Part shown: positions 17,717-28,489 of the stretch, in pieces
How the letters are laid out: the number at the start of each line of letters is the position of its first letter
Position numbering within the stretch: the stretch's first letter is position 1
DNA from: Amycolatopsis suaedae
GTDB taxonomy: Bacteria; Actinomycetota; Actinomycetes; Mycobacteriales; Pseudonocardiaceae
Length of the DNA stretch: 64,000 bases
Reading direction: 5' to 3'
Assembly (NCBI RefSeq): GCF_004214935.1
Contig: NZ_SFCC01000007.1
Span: 1-64,000 of the forward strand
The notes under the pieces: model-generated
Told to the model about the DNA's origin: nothing
The model's database searches: none
What the model saw: only the letters and a program-made list of their open reading frames with translations
Made by a program: the position numbers and the translations under genes

Positions 17717-18415
17717 GTGAACTCACTGGTACACGCGGCGCGGGACGGCCTGGCCGGCCTCGCCGACCCCGCCAAGGCGCCGGACATGCAGCGCTACATG
17801 AAGTCCGAGATGCCCTTCCGCGGCGTGCCCTCCCCCGCGCGCAAACGGCTGGCGGGGACGTTGTTCGCCGAGCACCCGCTGGACACGGTGGACGACCTGG
17901 TGGCCACCACCCGGGCACTGTGGCACGACGCCGGGTACCGGGAAGAGCGCTACCTGGCCATCGACCTCACCGGCTACCGCGCCTACCGGCGCTGGCAGGA
18001 CCCCGGGCTGCTGCCGCTGTACCGCGAACTGGTGGTGACCGGTGCCTGGTGGGACTACGTCGACGAGGTCGCCATCCGCCGGGTCGGCCCGATCCTGCTC
18101 GGCTCCCCCGGCGACGTGACGCCGCTCGTCCGGGCCTGGGCGACCGACGACGACCTGTGGCTGCGGCGGACCGCGGTGATCTGCCAGGTCGGGGCCGGCG
18201 CCCGGGTCGACACGGACCTGCTGACCCACGCCGTCGAGGCCAACCTCGGCGACAGGAACTTCTTCCTGCGCAAGGGAATCGGCTGGGCGTTGCGCCAGCA
18301 CGCCAGGGTCGATCCCGGCTGGGTCCGCCGGTTCGTCGACGACCACCCCGGGCTGTCCCCGCTGTCGGTCCGCGAGGCGCTCAAGCACCTCGCGGGGAAC
18401 GCGCGAGGACGGTGA
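17717..18415 (+). CDS. DNA alkylation repair protein, AlkD-like HEAT-repeat glycosylase
   Basis: Removes alkylated bases without base flipping. The 232-residue all-helical protein has the AlkD active-site segment WWDYVDEVA near residues 111-119 (Trp and catalytic Asp) and RKGIGWALRQHAR near 188-200 with the second Trp; PFRGVPSPARKR near 33 is also typical. GTG start; CACAAT lies 6 nt before it and may be a leaderless -10. Divergent from the importer operon, and its 3' end overlaps the convergent MFS gene by 35 nt. Confidence 0.92.
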   Translation: MNSLVHAARDGLAGLADPAKAPDMQRYMKSEMPFRGVPSPARKRLAGTLFAEHPLDTVDDLVATTRALWHDAGYREERYLAIDLTGYRAYRRWQDPGLLPLYRELVVTGAWWDYVDEVAIRRVGPILLGSPGDVTPLVRAWATDDDLWLRRTAVICQVGAGARVDTDLLTHAVEANLGDRNFFLRKGIGWALRQHARVDPGWVRRFVDDHPGLSPLSVREALKHLAGNARGR

Positions 18416-19766
18416 GCATCCCGGCGACCGCCACCGCCGCGGTGAGCAGGAACGCGCTCTGGAAGTCCGCCCGCTCCGGCGCCCGGCCGAGCACCACGGT
18501 GAGCACGGCCAGCGCGAGCGCACCGGCGAGGTACTGCGACGTGGTCAGCAACGCACCCGCGGTGCCGTGCCGCACGGCGGGTACCGCCCGCGTCCCCAGC
18601 GCGAACATGGAGGTGAACACGAGACCGTTGCCGAACCCGCTGAGGACCAGTCCGGGAAGCAGGTGCAGCAGGTACGAGTCGCCGGCCACGGTGAAGGCGA
18701 GCAGGGCCAGTCCCGGTGCCGAGATCCCGAAGCCGGTGGCGAGCGTCGCGGCGGCGCCCCACCGGCGTACGGCCGGGCCGCCAGCCGCGCTCCCGGCCGT
18801 CACCAGCAGCGCCAGCGGAAGAAAGGCAACGCCCGCCTGGACCGCGGTGTATCCCCACGCGTTCTGCATCAGCAGGGTGACCAGGTAGTACTCCGCTCCG
18901 ACGCTGGCCATGAAGAAGGCGGTGGCGGCCGCACCGAGGCGGAGTGACGCGGATTGCCTGAGCACCGACTCGATCAGCACCGTCGTACCGCGGCGCTCGT
19001 GCGCGGCGAACGCCACCATCAGCACTCCCCCGGCGAGGACACAGCCCACGGCGGGCGCCGAGCCCCATCCCCACTCGCCGCCGAACGTGAGCCCGAGCGC
19101 CAGCACCAGCACACCCGCGGTCGCCAGCAGTGAGGCGAACACCGGGAACGGCCGCCGCGCCGGCCGCCCTCGCGGCAGGCCGGTCAGCGCCAGCGCTCCC
19201 AGCGCGCATGCCAGCGTGAGCGGAACGTTGAGCAGGAACACCAGTCGCCACGACGTCGCCGCCAGCATCCCGCCGAGGACCGCCCCGGCGGCGAGCCCCA
19301 CCGCGCCGACCGAACTCCACACCGTCAGGGCGCGGTCGCGGGCGGCTCCCGCCGGAAAGCTCGTCCCGAGCAGGCCGAGCACCGCGGGCTGCAACAGCGC
19401 GATGCTGAGCCCCTGCGCCGCCCTCGCCACGATCAGCACACCGGCATCGCCTGCCAGCCCGGCCAGCGCACTGGCGGCTCCGAAGGCGACCATGGCGCAG
19501 ACGAACTGGCGCCGGTAACCGACGCGGTCGGCCAGCCGGCCGCCCAGGACGAGGAAGCCCGCGAAGAGCACGGCGTAGGCGTTGACGACCCAGGCGACGA
19601 GCGCCGGGGACGCGGCGAGGTCCGCGCCGATGCTCGGCAGGGCGAGGTAGACGACCGAGAACTCCAGCGCGGTGGTGAACTGCGCGGCCGACGCCACCGC
19701 GAGAGCGATCGCGGAACTTCTCCGACTTCTCCGGGAACCGGCGCTGCCGCCGCTTCCCGGGACCAT
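18381..19766 (-). CDS. MFS transporter, DHA2-like drug exporter
   Basis: A 461-residue multi-helix membrane protein. TM1 AIALAVASAAQFTTALEFSVVYLALPSI, the loop motif GGRLADRVGYRR near residue 80, and WRLVFLLNVPLTL near 165 are typical of 14-helix proton antiporters such as the EmrB/QacA group. Substrate unknown. ATG at 19766 is the first start in frame after a charged leader; the longer frame to 19946 is low-complexity shadow. No regulator is adjacent. Confidence 0.88.
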   Translation of the reverse strand: MVPGSGGSAGSRRSRRSSAIALAVASAAQFTTALEFSVVYLALPSIGADLAASPALVAWVVNAYAVLFAGFLVLGGRLADRVGYRRQFVCAMVAFGAASALAGLAGDAGVLIVARAAQGLSIALLQPAVLGLLGTSFPAGAARDRALTVWSSVGAVGLAAGAVLGGMLAATSWRLVFLLNVPLTLACALGALALTGLPRGRPARRPFPVFASLLATAGVLVLALGLTFGGEWGWGSAPAVGCVLAGGVLMVAFAAHERRGTTVLIESVLRQSASLRLGAAATAFFMASVGAEYYLVTLLMQNAWGYTAVQAGVAFLPLALLVTAGSAAGGPAVRRWGAAATLATGFGISAPGLALLAFTVAGDSYLLHLLPGLVLSGFGNGLVFTSMFALGTRAVPAVRHGTAGALLTTSQYLAGALALAVLTVVLGRAPERADFQSAFLLTAAVAVAGMLTVLARSPRGA

Positions 19767-19845
19767 CAGGGCCTCACACCACCGGGAACGGCGGTGGCAC
19801 GGGAGGCGATCACCCGGCGAGCCTACCTCCCCGGGCGGGCCGCTG

Positions 19846-22355
19846 TCAGGATCGCAGGGTCGCGCCGAAGCGTTCGGCGGCCGCCGCGACCGCGGCGTCG
19901 CGGGCCTCGGTGGCCTCCTCGACCGTGAGCGTGCGGTCGGGCGCACGCAGCCGCAGCTTGTAGGCCAGCGACCGCTTGCCCTCGCCCAGCTGCTCGCCGG
20001 TGAAGTCGTCGAACAACGTGACGTCCTCCAGCAGCGCGCCGCCGCCCTCGACGAGCGCGCCGGCGAGGTCGGCCGCGGGCACCGCCGCGTCGACGACCAG
20101 CGCCACGTCGAGCAGCACCGGCGGGTACGGCGAGATGACCGGCGCGGGCCGGTTCACCTCCAGCGGGATGGCGTCCAGGTCCAGCTCCATGGCGACGGTC
20201 CGCCGCGGCAGGCCGAGGGCCTCGACGACCTTCGGGTGCAGCTCACCGGCGTGGCCGACCGGCTGATCGCCGACGAGCAGCTGCGCGCACCGGCCGGGGT
20301 GCCACGGCATCAGGTCAGCCGCACGCACGGTCAGCGACACACCGGCCGCCGTCGCGACGGTCCGGGCCGCCTGCACGGCGTCGGCCCACGACGCCGCCTC
20401 GCCGGTACCCCACCAGCCCGCTCGCGTGCGGTCGCCCGCCAGCACCACGGCCACGTGCAGTGGCTGGGCGGGCACAGCCGCCTCCAGCGCGGCCAGGACG
20501 TCGTCGGCAGGCCTGGCTTGTACACCGACCTCCGGCATCTCGGCCGGCTCGGCCTGCGGCAGGACGACCTGCCCGACGTGGAACAGCGCCACGTCCCGGA
20601 AACCACGGGAAGTGTTGCGCTGCAACGTTTCCAGCAGACCGGGCAGCAGCGTCGTGGCGAGCTGGTGCTTGTCCGACTCCAGCGGGTTGAGCACGCTGGC
20701 CGCGCGGCGGCGGTCGTCGTCGGCCTCCAGGCCGAACGCGTCCCAGACCGACGGCGCGACGAACGGGAACGGCAGCACCTCGACGTAGCCCGCCTCGGCC
20801 AGTGCCCGCGCCACGGAACGGCGGCGCCGCTGGGCGTCGGTCAGGCCGCCACCGGCGGGAGCCGACGGCAGCACCGACGGGATACTGTCGTAGCCCTCCA
20901 GCCGCAGCACCTCCTCGACGAGGTCGGCGGGCTGGACCAGGTCGCCACGCCAGCTCGGCGGGAGCACGGTGACCGAGGCCGTCCCGTCGTCGCCGGTGCT
21001 GACCTGGACCTTGCAGCCGATCTGGGTCAGCCTGCGCACTGTGACGCCCCGGTCGTAGCGCACACCGGCGACCTGGTCGGGCAGGTTGATCGGCATGGTC
21101 ACCGGCGTGACCGCGGGAACCTGACCCTCGTCGGTACGGCCCGGACGGATGGTGCCGTCGCCGTACTGCCGCAGCAGCCGGGCCGCCATCTCCACCGCCG
21201 CCGGGGGCAGCTGCGGGTCGGTGAACCGCTCGAACCGCTTGGCGGCCTCGGAGAACAGCTTGTGCCTGCGCGCCGTCCGGCTGATCGACGGCGGATCCCA
21301 GTGGGCCGCCTCGATGAGGACGTCGGTGCTGTCGTCGTTGATCTCCGTGCTGGCCCCGCCCATCGTCCCGGCCAGCGACACCACGCCGGTGTCGTCGGCG
21401 ATGACGATGTCGTCCGGGTCCAGCTCACGGGACACGTCGTCGAGCGTGGTGAGCTTCTCGCCCGGCCGTGCCCGGCGGACCACCAGGTCGCCGCTCAGCG
21501 ACGCGGCGTCCCATGCGTGCAGCGGGTGGCCCAGCTCCAGCATCACGTAGTTGGTGACGTCCACCGCGAGCGAGATCGACCGGATCCCGGCCAGCAGCAG
21601 CCTGCGGCGGATCCACCACGGCGTCGGCGCCCCGGCGTCCAGGCCGGTGACCCGGCGCAGCACGAACCGGGGGCAGGCCACCGGGTCCTCGATGCGCACC
21701 GGCCACACGTCCGACTCCGCCTGCGGGATCTCCAGCGCCGCCGGGTCGCCGAACGGGACATCCAGCGCGTTGGACAGCTCCCTGGCCAGCCCGCGGATCG
21801 ACAGCGCGTAGCCGCGGTCGGGCGTGGGCGCCAGCTCGATGACGGTGTCCTCCAGGCCCAGCACCTCGGCGGCGTCGTCACCGGGGTCGGCCGTGCCGGG
21901 CGGCAGGACGAGGATGCCGGTGTGGTCGTCGCCCAGTCCCAGCTCCTTGGCCGAGCAGATCATGCCGTCGCTGACGTGCCCGTAGGTCTGCCGGGCCGTG
22001 ATGGCGAACCCGCCGGGCAGCACAGCGCCGGGCAGCGCCACGGCGACCAGGTCGCCCTCGGCGAAGTTGGACGCGCCGCAGATGATGCCGCGGGTCTTGA
22101 CCGCGGTCGGGTTGTCGGCGGTGGCCGAGGTCAGCTCGCCGACCTCCACCTGACAGAACCGGATCGGCTTCTTGAAGCCGGTGAGCTCCTCGATCTCCAC
22201 GACCCGGCCCACGACGAGCGGGCCGGTGACCGGCTCGAGCTGGTGGACACCGTCCACCTCGATGCCGATGCGGACGAAGGCCTCGACCAGCTCCTGCGCG
22301 CCGACCGCTTCACCGAGACCGAGGTGCTCGGTCAGCCAGCTGACGGGGACTCGCA

Positions 22356-22356
<1 letters not shown>
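19846..22356 (-). CDS. pheT: Phenylalanyl-tRNA synthetase beta subunit
   Basis: Large subunit of the alpha2-beta2 enzyme, 836 residues. It starts MRVPVSWLTEHLGL, then a tRNA-binding (OB/EMAP-like) domain near 40-150, B3/4 editing domain, B5 domain, catalytic-like domain and a C-terminal anticodon-binding FDX domain (SPYPPVLLDVALVVD). GTG start shares one base with the pheS stop (TAGTG), so the two are coupled. Confidence 0.98.
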
Positions 22357-23552
<1,196 letters not shown>

Positions 23553-23583
23553 TCACCACGCCCGGCATCCCCCGATGGTGGCG

Positions 23584-24420
23584 TCAGCCGCGATGGGCAG
23601 CCAGCGCGCTGGCGTAGAGGCAGACGGCGGCCGCGGTGGCGAGGTTGAGGCTCTCGGCGGCCCCGTAGAGCGGGACGCGGACACCCCGGTCGGCCAGCGC
23701 GAGCACGTCGGCGGGCAGGCCGTGTGCCTCGTTGCCGAACAGCCAGGCGGAGGGCTCGTGCAGGTCGGCCGCCGTGTCGAGGGCCGACTCGGCGTAGCCG
23801 TCGGCGGCCAGCACCCGCAGGCCCGCGGCACGGCAGGCGGCGATCGCCTCGGCGACGTCGCGGTGCCGGGCGACCGGGAGGTGGAACAGGCTGCCGGTGG
23901 AGGCACGCACGCACTTGCCGTTGTGCGGGTCGACGGTGCCGCCCGCGAACACCACGGCGTCCGCACCGGCCGCGTCGGCGACCCGCAGCACGGTGCCGGC
24001 GTTGCCCGGGTCGGCCACCCCGGCCAGGACCGCCACCAAGCGCGGGCTGCCCGCCAGCGCGGCGGACAGGCCGACGTCGACCGTGTCGCACACGGCGACC
24101 AGGCCCTGCGGGGTGACCGTGTCGGACAGCAGCTGCGCCGCGCGGTCGGTGACGAAGGTGACACGGACGCCGGACCCGGCGGCCCGCGTGAGCAGCTCGG
24201 GCTGCCTGCCGGCGGCGGCCTCGGTGACGAACAGCTCGTGCACCGTGCCGTGGGCCAGTGCCTCACGCACCGCCTGGACGCCCTCGGCGAGGAACCGCCC
24301 GGCCTCGGCGCGGCCGGCCCTGCTGGTCAGCTTGCGAGCAGCAGCGACCCGGGGGGTCCGGTGGCTCGCGGGAGCCTCCGGTCCTTCCCCGGGCCGGGCG
24401 CTGCGGTCGGTCGTGCTCAG
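23584..24420 (-). CDS. SpoU/TrmH-family RNA 2'-O-methyltransferase
   Basis: SAM-dependent RNA ribose methylase with a SPOUT knot, about 278 residues, related to mycobacterial TsnR. N-terminal substrate-binding domain [16 protein letters not shown], then the knot motifs [33 protein letters not shown] and the C-terminal [16 protein letters not shown]. No ATG, GTG or TTG exists in frame between the rplT stop and residue about 45, which would remove the substrate domain. The only plausible start is CTG at 24420, overlapping the rplT TGA as CTGA. Sits between rplT and pheS, as in other actinomycetes. Confidence 0.88.
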   Translation of the reverse strand: MSTTDRSARPGEGPEAPASHRTPRVAAARKLTSRAGRAEAGRFLAEGVQAVREALAHGTVHELFVTEAAAGRQPELLTRAAGSGVRVTFVTDRAAQLLSDTVTPQGLVAVCDTVDVGLSAALAGSPRLVAVLAGVADPGNAGTVLRVADAAGADAVVFAGGTVDPHNGKCVRASTGSLFHLPVARHRDVAEAIAACRAAGLRVLAADGYAESALDTAADLHEPSAWLFGNEAHGLPADVLALADRGVRVPLYGAAESLNLATAAAVCLYASALAAHRG

Positions 24421-24791
24421 GCCGACTTCTTCTCGGTGGTGATGTGCTGCTTGGCCACCTCGACCAGGCCGGTGAACGCGGCGGCGTCGTTGACCGCGAG
24501 GTCGGCGAGGATCTTGCGGTCGACCTCGACACCGGCGGCCTTCAGGCCCTGGATGAAGCGGTTGTAGGTCACGCCGTTCGCGCGGGCGGCCGCGTTGATG
24601 CGGGTGATCCACAGCTGGCGGAAGTCACCCTTGCGGGCGCGACGGTCCCGGTAGGCGTAGTTGAGGGAGTGAAGGGTCTGCTCCTTGGCCTTGCGGTACA
24701 GCCGGGAGCGCTGACCGCGGTAGCCGCTGGCCAGCTCGAGAGTGGAGCGACGCTTCTTCTTGGCGTTGACCGCCCGCTTGACGCGTGCCAC
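24417..24791 (-). CDS. rplT: 50S ribosomal protein L20
   Basis: A 124-residue 23S-binding protein needed for early 50S assembly. Strongly basic N-terminus [20 protein letters not shown], conserved [16 protein letters not shown] and [20 protein letters not shown]. Starts with GTG. Third gene of infC-rpmI-rplT. Confidence 0.98.
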   Translation of the reverse strand: MARVKRAVNAKKKRRSTLELASGYRGQRSRLYRKAKEQTLHSLNYAYRDRRARKGDFRQLWITRINAAARANGVTYNRFIQGLKAAGVEVDRKILADLAVNDAAAFTGLVEVAKQHITTEKKSA

Positions 24792-24855
24792 GGGTCCATC
24801 CTGTCGATCTCGGGGGGCGGATCACGCCCCGGGTGTTCAGTTCACAGTGTTCGAG

Positions 24856-25050
24856 TCAGCGGCCGAGGAGGCGCTTGACCCGGGCGACGTCGTTCTTGGC
24901 CACCTCGGTGGTGCCCTCGAGACGGCGGGTCACCTTGCTGGCCTTCTTCTCCATCAGGTGACGGCGGCCGGCCTTCTGCCGGCGGAGCTTGCCGGTCCCG
25001 GTGACGCGGATCCGCTTGGACGTCCCGCTGTGCGTCTTCTGCTTCGGCAT
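24856..25050 (-). CDS. rpmI: 50S ribosomal protein L35
   Basis: A 64-residue basic protein starting [20 protein letters not shown], the L35 signature, with [16 protein letters not shown] in the middle. The ATG at 25050 gives the family length, and GAAGAGGAA lies upstream. Located 75 nt after infC and 64 nt before rplT. Confidence 0.97.
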   Translation of the reverse strand: MPKQKTHSGTSKRIRVTGTGKLRRQKAGRRHLMEKKASKVTRRLEGTTEVAKNDVARVKRLLGR

Positions 25051-25125
25051 GGTTCTTCCTCTTCCGTGCGGCAGCACACCGGGCCGCGAGCGGCGCGGCG
25101 TGCTGCTGACTGTGTTGTGCCTGCC

Positions 25126-25695
25126 TCAGGACTCGGAGCCGTCTTCGGCTTCCTCCCTGGCCTTGGCCTTCGCCTTCGGCTTCAGGTTCTTGTGCGGCGC
25201 CAACACCATGATCATGTTGCGACCGTCCTGCTTGGGAGCCGACTCGACGAACCCGAGCTCGGTCACGTCGTCGGCCAGCTTCTGCAGGAGGCGGAACCCG
25301 AGTTCAGGCCTCGACTGCTCGCGGCCACGGAACATGATGGTCACCTTGACCTTGTTCCCGGCCGCGAGGAAGCGGGACACGTGGCCCTTCTTCGTCTCGT
25401 AGTCGTGCTGGTCGATCTTCGGCCGCAGCTTCTGTTCCTTGATGACCGTCAGCTGCTGGTTCCGCCGCGATTCCCTGGCCTTCTGCGCGCTCTCGTACTT
25501 GAACTTGCCGAAGTCCATCAGCCTCGCCACGGGCGGCTTCGCCTGTGGCGCGACCTCGACGAGGTCGAGGTCCGCTTCCTGGGCGAGCCGCAGGGCGTCC
25601 TCTATGCGGACGATCCCGACCTGCTCGCCGTTCGGTCCGACGAGGCGGACCTCGGGAACGCGAATGCGCTCGTTGATGCGCGTCTCAGAGCTAAT
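25126..25695 (-). CDS. infC: Translation initiation factor IF-3
   Basis: Binds the 30S subunit and proofreads start-codon selection. The 189-residue protein has the N-domain [21 protein letters not shown], the linker [15 protein letters not shown] and the C-domain [24 protein letters not shown]. It starts at ATT (25695), with AAGGAGG five nt upstream. IF-3 rejects AUU starts, so this gives the familiar autoregulation. An acidic/basic tail ([18 protein letters not shown]) follows. First gene of the infC-rpmI-rplT operon. The frame is open upstream but has no IF-3 content. Confidence 0.97.
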   Translation of the reverse strand: MSSETRINERIRVPEVRLVGPNGEQVGIVRIEDALRLAQEADLDLVEVAPQAKPPVARLMDFGKFKYESAQKARESRRNQQLTVIKEQKLRPKIDQHDYETKKGHVSRFLAAGNKVKVTIMFRGREQSRPELGFRLLQKLADDVTELGFVESAPKQDGRNMIMVLAPHKNLKPKAKAKAREEAEDGSES

Positions 25696-25750
25696 GAGCC
25701 CTCCTTGGTCCGAGTTATGTTCTCTTCTCGACCTGGTGCCCACATGCTTC

Positions 25751-25784
25751 GGGCCCCGGCTCCGGCTGCTGCCGGACGGGGCCC
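25751..25784 (-). promoter_or_regulatory. Hairpin in infC 5' leader
   Basis: GGGCCCCG (25751-25758) pairs with 25777-25784, and inside it 25761-25765 pairs with 25772-25776 around a 6-nt loop. It lies about 56 nt upstream of the infC AUU start on the transcript. The surrounding 265-nt stretch (25696-25960) holds no gene. It could be an attenuator or a ribosomal-protein leader, by analogy with L20-controlled leaders elsewhere. Confidence 0.4.
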
Positions 25785-25960
25785 GCTCCGATCGGCGGCA
25801 CGACGGCCGCCACCGCGCACGGTCACCTCGGGAAACCCGAGGATCGAGTGTGCGAGACCGGACCCGGCCGCCTGGTGTAGCGGCGACGCGGGTGGGAGCG
25901 GGGCTCCACTTGCCGCCCCCGGTCGCCCGGGGGCTGGTCGCTCGTGGAAGGGTACCAGAC

Positions 25961-26320
25961 GTGTCGCACAACGCTGCTGAGCAGCCCCAGAATTCCCCGG
26001 AGCCGCGCGAGCTCGGCGACATCCCGAGTGTCGAGGTGATCAGCAGGTCCGCGCTGATGCTGATGTCCGCCGCCGCCGAGCGGCTGGGGCTGGCCTCCCC
26101 TGATCCGGACACCAGCCCCCAGCGTGACCTGGACGAGGCGCGCAGGCTGATCACCGCCCTCGCCGGCCTGGTCACCGCGTCCGCCGAGTACCTCGGCGCG
26201 CACGCCGGCCCGTTGCGGGACGGCCTGCAGTCGCTGCAGAAGGCGTTCCGCGAGTCGTCGGCCGTACCGGACGCCCCGGGTCAGGGGCCCGGCGAGAAGT
26301 ACACCGGGCCCGTGCACTGA
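25961..26320 (+). CDS. DUF1844 family protein
   Basis: A 119-residue protein of unknown function. The core [29 protein letters not shown] and the following [24 protein letters not shown] match DUF1844, a short helical family typically beside infC in actinomycetes. GTG start; GGAAGG lies 9 nt upstream. Divergent from infC and directly convergent, with 1 nt between them, with the iron alcohol dehydrogenase gene. Confidence 0.82.
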   Translation: MSHNAAEQPQNSPEPRELGDIPSVEVISRSALMLMSAAAERLGLASPDPDTSPQRDLDEARRLITALAGLVTASAEYLGAHAGPLRDGLQSLQKAFRESSAVPDAPGQGPGEKYTGPVH

Positions 26321-26321
26321 C

Positions 26322-27596
26322 TCACCAGTTCTCGAACGAGTCCAGGAAGATCGCCGCGAGGTCGTCCGCGCCGACCGGGCGGGGCGCGACCGCGAGCAGC
26401 CGCTGCTGCTTCATGGCGCCGTCCACCAGCCCGTCGATGTCGGACTTGCCGTAGCCCACCTCGCCGAGGCCGCTGGGGATGCCGATGTCACGCATCAGCG
26501 CCGCCAGCACGGACGGAAGCTGCTCGCGCGGGTCGTCGTGCGGTGTCGTGTCGGGCGCGAGCAGCCGCGCGGCGCGCTGGTGCCTGGCCGGGTCGGTGGG
26601 GAACGTGAACCGGAACGCGGCCGGCGCGGTCAGCGACACCGACTGTCCGTGTGGCACCAGCGGTGCGTCCGGATAGCCGGAGGGCACGTAGTCACGCACC
26701 ATCCCGGCGATGGGATAGCCGCAGGCGTGCGGGATGTGCACGCCCGCGTTGCCGAAGCCCATGCCGGCGAACGTTGCGGCCATCATCATGTCGGTGCGTG
26801 CGGCGAGGTCGCCGCCGGTCAGCACGGCGCGCCGGAACGCCCCGCCGAGCAGGCTCATCGCCTTCTCCGCCCACAGGTCGGAGATGGGGTTGGACCCGCA
26901 GTAGGCCACCCGGGTCTCCGGCGTGTGCCGGGGGAACGCGTCGTAGGGCTTGGCCGTGTAGGACTCCAGCGCGTGACAGAGCACGTCCATGCCGCTGGCA
27001 GCCGTGACCTCGGGCGGCAGGCCGAGAGTGAGCAGCGGGTCGACCACCGCCAGCGAGGGCCGTAGCCGCGGGTGGCTGATGCCGGTCTTGACCTTGAGGC
27101 TCAGCATGTCCAGCACGCACACCGGCGTGCTCTCCGCGCCGGTGCCCGCCGTGGTCGGCACGGCGACCAGCGGCTTCAACGGCCCGGGCGGGGCCTTGCC
27201 CTCGCCGATCGGCTTGTTGAGGTAGTCGTGCAGCTCGCCGGGGTAGGTGGTGAGCAGGTTGATGGCCTTGGCCGTGTCGATCGACGAGCCGCCGCCGACG
27301 CCGATGAACCCGTCCCACTCGGACTGCCCGGCGAACTCGACGGCCTCGGCGAAGCTGGTGTCGGTCGGCTCCACGTGCACCCGGTCGTAGATCCCGACGG
27401 TGAGCCCCGCCGCGGTCGCCGCGTCCGCGACCCGCTGCGCGATCCCCGCCTCGGCGATGCCCGGATCGGTCACCACCAGCACCCGGTCCGCCCCCAGCTG
27501 ACCGAGGTCGTGCCCGATCTCGTCGACGGCCCCCGCCCCGAACTTCAGCGGCACGCCGCCCCAGGTGAACACCGTCTCGTTGAGGTACTCCGTCAC
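26322..27596 (-). CDS. Iron-containing alcohol dehydrogenase, hydroxyacid-oxoacid transhydrogenase type
   Basis: A 424-residue group III alcohol dehydrogenase. The sequence follows human ADHFE1 closely in VEPTDTSFAEAVEFA, VGGGSSIDTAKAINL, VPTTAGTGAESTPVCV, SGMDVLCHALESYT, GSNPISDLWAEKA and GFGNAGVHIPHACGYPI, so the likely reaction is the coupled oxidation of a 4-hydroxy acid and reduction of 2-oxoglutarate. Metal ligands are the His residues in LCHALESY, VHIPH and PHGQSV. GTG at 27596 with GGGAGG 7 nt upstream. Divergent from the GntR gene. Confidence 0.88.
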   Translation of the reverse strand: MTEYLNETVFTWGGVPLKFGAGAVDEIGHDLGQLGADRVLVVTDPGIAEAGIAQRVADAATAAGLTVGIYDRVHVEPTDTSFAEAVEFAGQSEWDGFIGVGGGSSIDTAKAINLLTTYPGELHDYLNKPIGEGKAPPGPLKPLVAVPTTAGTGAESTPVCVLDMLSLKVKTGISHPRLRPSLAVVDPLLTLGLPPEVTAASGMDVLCHALESYTAKPYDAFPRHTPETRVAYCGSNPISDLWAEKAMSLLGGAFRRAVLTGGDLAARTDMMMAATFAGMGFGNAGVHIPHACGYPIAGMVRDYVPSGYPDAPLVPHGQSVSLTAPAAFRFTFPTDPARHQRAARLLAPDTTPHDDPREQLPSVLAALMRDIGIPSGLGEVGYGKSDIDGLVDGAMKQQRLLAVAPRPVGADDLAAIFLDSFENW

Positions 27597-27660
27597 GCCC
27601 AACCTCCCTGTCGTCCGCCCCTCGAACACTGGCACGGGGTGGCCACGGCAGGCAATCGTC

Positions 27661-27677
27661 GACTAAAATGTTAGATG
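27661..27677 (+). promoter_or_regulatory. Leaderless promoter and palindrome at GntR gene
   Basis: TAAAAT (27664-27669) lies exactly 7 nt before the GTG at 27677. It is embedded in the palindrome CTAAAATGTTAG (27663-27674), a plausible GntR operator that could act on both divergent genes. No good -35 is seen. Confidence 0.45.
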
Positions 27678-28321
27678 TGAGTACCTTACGACCGGTCGGC
27701 CGGACACTGCTGCGGGACGAGGTGTACGCGCGGCTGCGGACGGCCATCGTCACCGGCGAGCTGGCCGTCGGCCAGGATCTGCGGGATGCCGACCTGGCCG
27801 CCGAGCTGGGCCTGTCCCGCGCGCCCGTGCGGCAGGCGCTGACCCGGCTGGCGGCCGAGGGCCTGGTCGACTCGAAGCCGCAGAGCTACACGAGGGTCGC
27901 GCCGGTGCGTCCCGGGCAGGTCCGCGACGCACTGCACCTGGTGCGCGCACTGCACGAGTGGGCCGCCCGCGCCGCGTTCGACCGGATGGGCGACGGCGAG
28001 CTGTCCCGCATGCAGGAGGCCAACCTCCGGTTCACCGAGGCGGTCGGCAGCGGAGACGTCGACGGCGCCATCGCCGCCGACGACGAGTTCCACGACATCC
28101 CGGTCGTGGTCGCGGGCAACCAGGCCGTCCACGAGACGCTCGACCGCTACACCCCGCTGCTGCGCAGGCTGGAGCGGATGCGGTTCAGCGGCCTGCCCGC
28201 CCAGCGCTCGGTGCGGCGGCACGCCGAGCTGATCGCGGCCTACCGCACGGCCGACCTGCCCGCCGTCGAACGGATCACCTCGGCGATCTGGACCGAACTG
28301 GAAGACCTGTTGGAGGACTAG
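27677..28321 (+). CDS. GntR-family transcriptional regulator (FCD/FadR-type)
   Basis: A 214-residue regulator: winged helix LRDEVYARLRTAIVTGELAVGQDLRDADLAAELGLSRAPVRQAL at the N-terminus, then a helical FCD ligand domain with DDEFHDIPVV and RRHAELIAAYRTAD carrying the metal-binding His residues. I choose GTG at 27677; the ATG three codons earlier falls inside the -10. Its stop codon lies in the left arm of the long inverted repeat that separates it from acdS, so it is likely to control acdS and the divergent dehydrogenase. Confidence 0.92.
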   Translation: MSTLRPVGRTLLRDEVYARLRTAIVTGELAVGQDLRDADLAAELGLSRAPVRQALTRLAAEGLVDSKPQSYTRVAPVRPGQVRDALHLVRALHEWAARAAFDRMGDGELSRMQEANLRFTEAVGSGDVDGAIAADDEFHDIPVVVAGNQAVHETLDRYTPLLRRLERMRFSGLPAQRSVRRHAELIAAYRTADLPAVERITSAIWTELEDLLED

Positions 28322-28489
28322 TGGTTACGACCGGAAGTTCGTTGGGGGTATTCGGTGGAGCCAGGTTTCCGCTGGGGGTGCGGCCGGGAGACCCTCGTAC
28401 CGGTGTCGTACTCGGGTCTTCCGGCCGTGCGTCCAGCGGGAAGCTGGGCCGCCGAGACCCCCGACAGACTTCCGGTCGTGACCACTAGT
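28317..28489 (+). repeat. 173-bp imperfect inverted repeat filling the gntR-acdS spacer
   Basis: The sequence from the gntR stop codon to the acdS start codon folds back on itself. Arms of about 85 nt begin and end with ACTAGT, and the first 22 nt of each arm match except at one position (28317-28338 with 28468-28489). The match continues through GGGGGT, CCAG..CGCTGG and CGGCCGG.AGACCC to a small loop near 28403. Most mismatches are transitions that leave G-U pairs in the plus-strand RNA. The acdS GTG (28488) sits at the base of the stem and has no ribosome-binding site. It could be a regulatory RNA or a small mobile element; no coding function is seen. Confidence 0.75.

Noticed and set aside
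27668..27676. ATG at 27668 as the GntR start
   Set aside because: It lies inside the -10 hexamer, so it would not be transcribed from that promoter; GTG 27677 fits a leaderless start.
28317..28489. Insertion sequence between gntR and acdS
   Set aside because: There is an inverted repeat but no transposase frame and no clear target duplication; kept as a structured repeat instead.
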